Shown: positions 5,938-11,109 of the stretch, in pieces
How positions within the stretch are numbered: the stretch's first letter is position 1
Layout of the letters: the number at the start of each line of letters is the position of its first letter
Assembly: GCA_024235755.1 (NCBI GenBank)
Contig: JACKLV010000026.1
Span: 1 to 11,109, forward strand
Source of the DNA: Burkholderiales bacterium
GTDB taxonomy: Bacteria; Pseudomonadota; Gammaproteobacteria; Burkholderiales; Nitrosomonadaceae
Direction of reading: 5' to 3'
DNA length: 11,109 nucleotides
Program-made: the position numbers and the translations under genes
The notes under the pieces: generated by a model
The model's input: the letters and a program-made list of their open reading frames with translations, nothing else
Database searches by the model: none
What the model was told of the DNA's origin: nothing

Positions 5938-7290
5938 TTACCAGCGGAAAGCTAGGCTAGCCATCAAAAAATCGACATTTTTACCACCCGCCTGTGTCAG
6001 TGCACTTCCTGCGCGAAAATGTACCGCAGCCATGCGAGCTTCCCACTGTGGACTAAAACGATAACTGCTTTCCAGTCCGATCTGGTCGCCGATATAGCGG
6101 CCGGTTCCAATGGTCTCAGGTATCGCAACCAAGGGCGCAGGTGGCGTATAAACCGCATCTTCTTTGTGATGTTTCCAGAGAAAATTCCAACCCAGCATGA
6201 TTTTGAGTTGAGGCCCAGGATTGATCGTCAAGATTGGGTGCAAGTCCATAAGATTGCCTGGCGCCAACAGTGCCGCCTCACTCAGATAAGTCGGGTTAGG
6301 ATAGAGTGCGTTAAAGGTACCGAGTCGCCCGTCATCGAGATTCTTATCACCGCTGGCAATATCTGTCCTTAGACCGAGCCGCGGCGACCAAGGCAGTGTG
6401 GAGAAGGTAAATCCAGTATCGGAAGCAACTGTCCAGGCACGAATAATCTGATTGCTGAAGTGACCGGTTTGGAATACGGTTTCCAGGTTCCAATCCCAAC
6501 CTCTGGTAGAACCAAAAAGCCTTGTGCCGAAAGAATCCCTGCGCTCACGTCCTTGCGTTATTGCAAACTGTCCTTGATCTCTTTCGTATCGGAGCCAATA
6601 GAGGTCGATCTTAAGAGGACTCATAATTTCGGGTGTAAAGGTGGCATACACGCCAGATAAAGATTGAGACTTATTGGCCGTATCATCAAAAGCACCGGAC
6701 CTATTTAGAATCGGACGGAAGACAAAGGCATCAACTCGATAGGATTCCTGGTGCCAACTAGTACGGGCACCATCGAAAGCAAGGCGAATATTGGGACCTT
6801 CTCGTACTGAGAGCAGACGAGAGGTTCCAAGGGTTATTTCCTGTCGGCCTAAACGCAGTGATAGCGCTTTGCCATTCCATGCCAGGAAGCCCTGTTGCAG
6901 ATCTGGATTGCTGCGATCAACGCTAATCGGTCCGCCCCGTCGTCCGATTTCGTCATAAACCCCAAACTGGACGAACAGTTGGACATGGTTGCGAATGCGA
7001 AGGTCCCCATGCGCCATGCCTCGAAATAACGTGTAGTCGTTACCACTGGTTTGGCTGCCGATACCGAAATCGAGTGGCCAATAACCTTGGGTACGTATTC
7101 GCGCATCGGCACCGAAGGTTAGCGAACTAGTCTCGCCGATGCGCCAACATTTAGGACTAATTTTGCTACAGTCTTCTCGCCAATCTTCTTCAAATCGCAG
7201 AGATTGATATCCAGATGCAGATGCGAACAATGGCATGGCCAAGATTGCAGCGGTAACAAATGCGATGCTAATCTGATGAGCCGGCGTCAC
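5938..7290 (-). CDS. Outer-membrane porin of the alginate-export family
   Basis: A 450-residue beta-barrel protein of the alginate-export (AlgE-like) porin family, expected to form a channel in the outer membrane. The N-terminus is a Sec signal peptide (IAFVTAAILAMPLFASASG, cleavage likely after ASA). The mature protein starts YQSLRFEEDWR and shows alternating aromatic strands, including ADARIRTQGYW, LFVQFGVYDE, LSLRLGRQEITLGTSRLLS, and a C-terminal aromatic strand ending LAFRW. Two cysteines (in DCSKISPKCW, near residues 41 and 48) may form a disulfide. The start is GTG 7290, with GGGAG at 7299-7303 eight bases upstream. A nearby ATG (7295) opens only a two-codon frame and is too close to that site. 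The YcaC-type gene ends 16 bases before it. In this operon it probably moves the pathway's substrate or product rather than alginate, as no alginate genes are present. Confidence 0.88.
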   Translation of the reverse strand: MTPAHQISIAFVTAAILAMPLFASASGYQSLRFEEDWREDCSKISPKCWRIGETSSLTFGADARIRTQGYWPLDFGIGSQTSGNDYTLFRGMAHGDLRIRNHVQLFVQFGVYDEIGRRGGPISVDRSNPDLQQGFLAWNGKALSLRLGRQEITLGTSRLLSVREGPNIRLAFDGARTSWHQESYRVDAFVFRPILNRSGAFDDTANKSQSLSGVYATFTPEIMSPLKIDLYWLRYERDQGQFAITQGRERRDSFGTRLFGSTRGWDWNLETVFQTGHFSNQIIRAWTVASDTGFTFSTLPWSPRLGLRTDIASGDKNLDDGRLGTFNALYPNPTYLSEAALLAPGNLMDLHPILTINPGPQLKIMLGWNFLWKHHKEDAVYTPPAPLVAIPETIGTGRYIGDQIGLESSYRFSPQWEARMAAVHFRAGSALTQAGGKNVDFLMASLAFRW

Positions 7291-7306
7291 CGCATTTTCT
7301 CCCGTT

Positions 7307-7936
7307 TTACTTTTTGTTCACAGCGAAGTAACTGGTCATTAGATTCCGATAGTTGGGAATATATTGGGAGAATAATGCGCCCAAACCTTCGACGTCGTTG
7401 CGCCAGTCACGGTGCAGCTCACAGGCCACGCCGAACCAATTCATCATCTGTACGCCGGCCGCTTGCATGCGCAGCCAGGCCGCATCGCGGGTCACTTCAT
7501 TAAAAGTACCGGAAGCATCAGTGACTACGAATACTTCATAGCCTTCTTCGATTGCAGACAGCGCTGGAAAGGCGACGCATACTTCGGTGACTACACCGGC
7601 GATAATGAGCTGCTTACGACCCGTCTTTTTGATCGCATTGACGAAGTCTTCGTTGTCCCATGCGTTGATGTTGCCAGGGCGTGCAACATATGGAGCATCA
7701 GGAAAAATTTCCTTGATTTCTGGTACCAGCGGCCCGTTTGGACCATCTTCGAAACTGGTTGTCAGGATTGTCGGCAGCTGAAAATACTTGCCACAGGCAG
7801 TTAGTGCGAGCACGTTATTTTTAAATTCATTCGGTGAAAAATCCTGTACCAGCGAAATCAGCCCCGCTTGATGATCGACCAGTAGTAAAGCCGCATCGTC
7901 TTTGGAAAGCCGGTTATATTTAAAAGCCTTATTCAT
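7307..7936 (-). CDS. ycaC: YcaC-type cysteine hydrolase
   Basis: A 209-residue isochorismatase-superfamily protein that matches my memory of E. coli YcaC over its whole length, including LPTILTTSFE-GPNGPLVPE, ARPGNINAWDNEDFV, IIAGVVTEVCVAFPALSAIEEG, VFVVTDASGTFNE, and WFGVACELHRDWRND. Predicted triad positions are D21 (LLVDHQAG), C120 (VVTEVC) and R86 in the place often taken by lysine. YcaC forms an octamer in crystals; its physiological substrate is not established. ATG 7936 has AAGGAG about 8 bases upstream. It lies between the SnoaL-like gene and the porin, in the same direction. It is one of three superfamily members in this window and by far the closest to YcaC. Confidence 0.94.
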   Translation of the reverse strand: MNKAFKYNRLSKDDAALLLVDHQAGLISLVQDFSPNEFKNNVLALTACGKYFQLPTILTTSFEDGPNGPLVPEIKEIFPDAPYVARPGNINAWDNEDFVNAIKKTGRKQLIIAGVVTEVCVAFPALSAIEEGYEVFVVTDASGTFNEVTRDAAWLRMQAAGVQMMNWFGVACELHRDWRNDVEGLGALFSQYIPNYRNLMTSYFAVNKK

Positions 7937-8011
7937 TTTTATACTCCTTGTGATTGGTGTGATGAGATATTCAGAAAAGAGGATTAGTGCATTGATATAA
8001 AAAATGATCGA

Positions 8012-8362
8012 TTAATACAGTGCGTAGAATCGATCGCTAATGATTTTTCCATCTTTCCAGTGCTGAACCGCTACTTGATCAAACTTTTTGTGTCCAAAAT
8101 CCCTGTGTTTATATTCGAAGTGCCACTCGGTCATTGTGACGTTATCCCCGACAGCTGTCGATTTGATTTCTGATTTGAGCCATGCATCAACGCCTTCAAA
8201 GACCGATGATTCTCGATCTTTGGCTTCTTGTATACCATTTGCTACCACATCATTCTTTTCAATCACCACACAATCGGGGTGGTAGTATTTATCCATGGAT
8301 TCGAGTATTTCGCCGTTCAGAATCATATTGTTAAAATCATTTAGCCGTGCTTGCAAAGTCAT
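8012..8362 (-). CDS. SnoaL-like (NTF2-fold) small protein
   Basis: A 116-residue protein whose pattern fits the SnoaL-like NTF2 fold: an N-terminal helix (LQARLNDFNNMILNGEILESMDKYYHPDCVVIE), a middle helix with a conserved EAK-RE segment, then strands ending VAVQHWKDGKIISDRFYALY. That W-DGKI-DRFY ending is typical of the family, which includes polyketide cyclases, isomerases and many ligand-binding proteins of unknown activity. There is no signal peptide, so it is cytoplasmic. ATG 8362 is preceded by a clear AAGGAG. It sits between two cysteine hydrolase genes with spacers of 71-75 bases. It could isomerise or bind a pathway intermediate; this is inference. Confidence 0.85.
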   Translation of the reverse strand: MTLQARLNDFNNMILNGEILESMDKYYHPDCVVIEKNDVVANGIQEAKDRESSVFEGVDAWLKSEIKSTAVGDNVTMTEWHFEYKHRDFGHKKFDQVAVQHWKDGKIISDRFYALY

Positions 8363-8433
8363 TATTTACTCCTTGTTGTATGATATTGTGTGGGATGAAC
8401 CGCAAGTAAACACCAGTATTTACCCCTCAGTCC

Positions 8434-9066
8434 TTAGCCCTTCGCTTTCTGCACCGCCTGTGCCTTGTCATAACTTTCGATCAATAACCGGTACTCTGGC
8501 ATAGGAAAGTCTGCATAAATATTGGCAAATTCTACCGCATCCGGCCGATTCCAAGTCTTCTGTAGTTCTGAAATCACCGCAACAGTATCAATTGGAATAA
8601 CACCTGCTTGCATAATGCGCGCAATCGTCAGATCGGTGGCCATTTTGCTCCAATTTCCCGAGGCGTCCACAACCGCATATACTTTGTAACCGGCAGCTGC
8701 TGCGCTAATGGAAGGAAAGGCCATACATACGCTGGTCAACGTACCGGCAAGAATGAGCGTTTTGCGGTCGATCGCTTCAACCGCCTTAACAAAGTCAGGA
8801 CTATCCCACACATTGATCTCGCCATGACGACCGACGTATTGGGCGTGTGGGGCAGCCTGATGAATTTCAGGAATCAGCGGGCCATTCGGGCCGTCAGGCA
8901 CTGAAGCAGAAGTAATGACTGGAATCTTCAACAGCGTAGCTACCTTAGCGAGTGCGATCGCGTTGCGGCGCAAATCTGGCACAGGAACATCTTTGACCAA
9001 TTGGAACAGACTGCTCTGGTGGTCGATGAGCAGCATGGTAGTTTCTTCGGGATTAATGTGGCTCAT
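8434..9066 (-). CDS. Isochorismatase-superfamily cysteine hydrolase, YcaC-related
   Basis: A 210-residue cysteine hydrolase related to, but clearly distinct from, the YcaC-type gene nearby. D15 (MLLIDHQSS) and C114 (AGTLTSVCMAFPSI) are the expected Asp and nucleophile, and R80 (YVGRHGEINVWD) fills the usual lysine position. VPDGPNGPLIPEI and VDASGNWSKMATDL are shared family blocks. The C-terminus (FPMPEYRLLIESYDKAQAVQKAKG) matches the long YcaC-type tail, unlike the shorter copy at 2932-3519. ATG 9066 has AAGGAAA upstream at normal spacing. It is the second gene of the run, 77 bases after the pirin gene. The pirin-then-hydrolase order repeats module A. The substrate is unknown. Confidence 0.93.
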   Translation of the reverse strand: MSHINPEETTMLLIDHQSSLFQLVKDVPVPDLRRNAIALAKVATLLKIPVITSASVPDGPNGPLIPEIHQAAPHAQYVGRHGEINVWDSPDFVKAVEAIDRKTLILAGTLTSVCMAFPSISAAAAGYKVYAVVDASGNWSKMATDLTIARIMQAGVIPIDTVAVISELQKTWNRPDAVEFANIYADFPMPEYRLLIESYDKAQAVQKAKG

Positions 9067-9143
9067 AATATTTTCCTTTAGTTCAATTTCAATAAAAAAA
9101 TTTACAATCTACATGCTGTGGAAGTAACGTGCTTGTAAGCCCC

Positions 9144-10037
9144 TCAAGCTGGTATATGCCCCATTTTGCCGCTTTGGTAATCCGCCATTGCCTGATGAAT
9201 CTCCGCTTGCGTATTCATGACGAACGGACCACTACCAACAATCGGCTCGTTAATGGGTTCTCCACACAGCAGCAATACAGTTGCATCTTGCGCTTCTTCT
9301 ATATAAACATGATCACCTGCTGGATCAAATATAGCCACTTCCGCCACGCTAACTGCTTCAGAGCCATTGATCAATACAGATCCTTTGAGTACCGCGAGCA
9401 ATGTGTTGTAGCCTTCGGGTACAGTAAGGTTAAAGGGTTGCTTGCTAGTTAGGCGTAAATCCCAGATATGAATCGGCGTAAACGTCTGGGCAGGTCCTGT
9501 AAAGCCATCAAATTCTCCCGCAATGACGCGTACACTTCCCTGATCATCAGGAAGTTTCGTTACAGGAATCTGGCTATTTAAAATATTCTGATACCGCGGC
9601 GAAGACATTTTGTCTTTGGCCGGCAAGTTGACCCACAGTTGAACCATTTCAAACATACCGCCGCGTTGCGCAAAATCCCGGCCATGAAATTCTTCGTGAA
9701 CGATGCCAGATGCTGCTGTCATCCATTGCACATCACCAGGACCAATCTTGCCGCCCCCGCCGGAACTGTCACGATGTTCTACCTCGCCACTGTAAACAAT
9801 GGTTACCGTCTCAAAACCGCGATGCGGATGCTCACCCACGCCTAAACGTTCCTTGGTCGGTGGAAATTCCATCGGACCCGCGTAGTCAAACAGCAGGAAA
9901 GGGCTAATCATTGCGCCCAATTTTGGGTAACTGAATAATGACCGTACAGGAAAACCGTTGCCAACCCAATGATGTTCGGTATTACGTTGGATGCGCTGCA
10001 GTTTTTTAGCAGATGATTCAAATTTGGTTGCCAGCAT
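9144..10037 (-). CDS. Pirin-family bicupin protein
   Basis: A 297-residue, full-length pirin. The N-terminal cupin carries the expected metal ligands H70, H72 (GEHPHRGFET), H114 and E116 (SGIVHEEF), along with EHRDSSGGGGKIGPGDVQWM. The C-terminal cupin (from about residue 180) has PIHIWDLRL, LLAVLKGSVLINGSE and VLLLCGEPINEPIVGSGPFVMNT, all usual for bacterial pirins such as YhaK/PirA types. Some bacterial pirins act as quercetin dioxygenases; others are redox or regulatory partners. There is no signal peptide. ATG 10037 has a near-perfect AAGGAGG at 10044-10050. It is the first gene of the minus-strand operon, divergent from a LysR gene, and it retains the second cupin that the broken copy at 2295-2895 has lost. 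Confidence 0.95.
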   Translation of the reverse strand: MLATKFESSAKKLQRIQRNTEHHWVGNGFPVRSLFSYPKLGAMISPFLLFDYAGPMEFPPTKERLGVGEHPHRGFETVTIVYSGEVEHRDSSGGGGKIGPGDVQWMTAASGIVHEEFHGRDFAQRGGMFEMVQLWVNLPAKDKMSSPRYQNILNSQIPVTKLPDDQGSVRVIAGEFDGFTGPAQTFTPIHIWDLRLTSKQPFNLTVPEGYNTLLAVLKGSVLINGSEAVSVAEVAIFDPAGDHVYIEEAQDATVLLLCGEPINEPIVGSGPFVMNTQAEIHQAMADYQSGKMGHIPA

Positions 10038-10197
10038 TTGCTACCTCCTTTCAAATTTCTAGCAAGAATGAAGAAATAACTATCTCAGTTATGTATGCTT
10101 TTTAATATATATTTGACTCGGTGCGTTAAGATTACGCTTGCCCATATAAATTGGGAACCCATGTTTCTTCGAAATTAGCGTTCGGGAATACAGAACA
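10038..10197. promoter_or_regulatory. Divergent control region with operator-like inverted repeat
   Basis: This 160-bp AT-rich spacer separates the pirin operon from the divergent LysR gene and must hold both promoters. A perfect inverted repeat, ATAACT-N5-AGTTAT, lies at 10076-10092, about 40 bases upstream of the pirin start, a sensible place for a LysR operator. A TTGACT at 10111-10116 lacks a well-placed -10 box, so I do not call exact promoters. CCCAT (10141-10145) and ATTGGG (10150-10155) form a second, weaker symmetry. Confidence 0.5.
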
Positions 10198-11109
10198 ATG
10201 CCCTATCGATTTGATGACATTCTAGCCTTTCTGCAGGCTATGGAAACCGGAAGCATTAGTGCAGCTGCTCAGCGCATGGGTTTATCAAAGTCCGTTGTTA
10301 GTAAACGTATCAGCGATCTTGAGGCTGTCTTAAAGGTCGAGCTGCTGCATCGCTCCACACGCGGCGTAATCGCGACGGACAAGGGGGCCGTATTCTATCA
10401 ACGCGCACGTGCGATCATGCAACAGCTTGATCAGGCGGCTGAGACACTCATTGAACAGGACGAAGAATTCTGTGGATTGTTGCGTATTGCAGCACCAATG
10501 ACCTTTGGAACTACTTACCTTGGGCCTATTCTATTTTCTTTCATCAGTCACTATCCGCGGTTGGCACTTGCCTTGGAACTTAATGACCAGATCACTGATT
10601 TATCTGGCGAAGGCTACGATCTGGGAATTCGTATTGGACGGCTTCGTGATTCATCTCTTGTAGCCCGTAAATTGGCAATAAGCCGTCGTGTCGTTTGTTG
10701 CAGCCCCGCGTATGCCCGGCGTGCTGGATTACCCACTACAATTGATGAGCTAACCGGACATGAATGTATCGGCTATACCAATGTGTCACCCGGTCAAATT
10801 TGGCAGTTTGAATCAACAGAGCCCGGTGGCACACCCCGCTCATTGGTGATGCGAAGTCGAATTGTCACCAATAATGGTGAATCGATGCGGGATGCAGCCA
10901 TAGCCGGATTAGGTATCTCCATTTTGCCAGTTTTTATTGTTACCAAAGCGTTGGCTAACGGTCAGTTAATCAACGCACTGCCGAATGCATACCCGGTTGC
11001 AGATGCAATCTACGCGGTTTATCCGCAGAACCAACATGTTCCAAAGAAAGTTCGTGCGGTTATTGATCATCTGGTCGCGGTGTTTAGTGGAGACCCGCCT
11101 TGGGAAAAG
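10198..11109 (+). CDS. LysR-family transcriptional regulator, 3' end outside the window
   Basis: 304 uninterrupted codons run from ATG 10198 to the window end with no stop seen. The N-terminal winged helix-turn-helix is clear (FDDILAFLQAMETGSISAAA, GLSKSVVSKRISDLEAVL, LLHRSTRGVIATDKG). The effector domain follows from about residue 93 (CGLLRIAAPMTFGTTYLGP), with LGIRIGRLRDSSLVARKLA and AIAGLGISILPVFIV. The length already equals a whole LysR protein, so only a few residues should be missing. No strong ribosome site precedes the ATG, but it yields the expected N-terminus. It is divergent from the pirin-to-amidohydrolase run and is the obvious candidate to control it. It belongs to a different LysR lineage from the protein at 1200-2087, judging by their dissimilar effector domains. 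Confidence 0.93.
   Translation, partial: MPYRFDDILAFLQAMETGSISAAAQRMGLSKSVVSKRISDLEAVLKVELLHRSTRGVIATDKGAVFYQRARAIMQQLDQAAETLIEQDEEFCGLLRIAAPMTFGTTYLGPILFSFISHYPRLALALELNDQITDLSGEGYDLGIRIGRLRDSSLVARKLAISRRVVCCSPAYARRAGLPTTIDELTGHECIGYTNVSPGQIWQFESTEPGGTPRSLVMRSRIVTNNGESMRDAAIAGLGISILPVFIVTKALANGQLINALPNAYPVADAIYAVYPQNQHVPKKVRAVIDHLVAVFSGDPPWEK

Noticed and set aside
5938..7290. True alginate biosynthesis export locus
   Set aside because: The porin family name suggests alginate, but none of the alginate polymerisation, acetylation or epimerisation genes are nearby; the neighbours are hydrolases.
1..11109. tRNA, rRNA or riboswitch genes
   Set aside because: I found no cloverleaf, rRNA core sequence or recognisable riboswitch core in the spacers on either strand by eye.

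Overview
The window comes from a Gram-negative proteobacterium, most likely beta- or gammaproteobacterial. It encodes an outer-membrane porin of the alginate-export family, a Tat-type leader, two LysR regulators, a protein that reads almost like Escherichia coli YcaC, and an IS110/IS1111-type transposase remnant. Base composition is moderate and the spacers are AT-rich. I cannot name the genus from this sequence alone.

Layout. Positions 1-1199 are decayed mobile-element ground: a short tandem repeat at the left edge, the 3' part of an IS1111-group transposase with its long non-coding tail, then a scrap resembling the start of an IS3-type OrfA. Positions 1200-3519 form module A: a LysR regulator on the minus strand, divergent from a pirin-like gene broken by a +1 frameshift and missing its C-terminus, followed by an intact isochorismatase-superfamily hydrolase. 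Positions 3520-3961 separate convergent transcription units and hold only terminator-like repeats and a 40-codon orphan reading frame. Positions 3962-10037 form module B, a six-gene minus-strand run. In transcription order it is an intact pirin, a cysteine hydrolase, a SnoaL-like protein, a YcaC-type hydrolase, an alginate-export-family porin, and a YtcJ-like amidohydrolase. A second LysR regulator (10198 to the window end, no stop seen) diverges from it.

How the genes may work together. Modules A and B are mirror images around 3.5-3.9 kb: each has LysR, then a divergent pirin, then an isochorismatase-type hydrolase. Module B adds a porin (uptake or efflux across the outer membrane), an amidohydrolase, a second YcaC-like hydrolase and a small SnoaL-type fold. 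This suggests a LysR-controlled pathway for an unidentified small organic molecule, plausibly one with an amide, imide or formamide bond. The substrate is inference only.

The most striking detail is a complete Tat signal peptide (36 codons, 5902-5792) lying in the same reading frame as the amidohydrolase but separated from it by one TGA codon. The enzyme was therefore probably once, or still is, exported to the periplasm. The TGA is a nonsense mutation, a readthrough or recoding site, a re-initiation arrangement, or a sequencing error.
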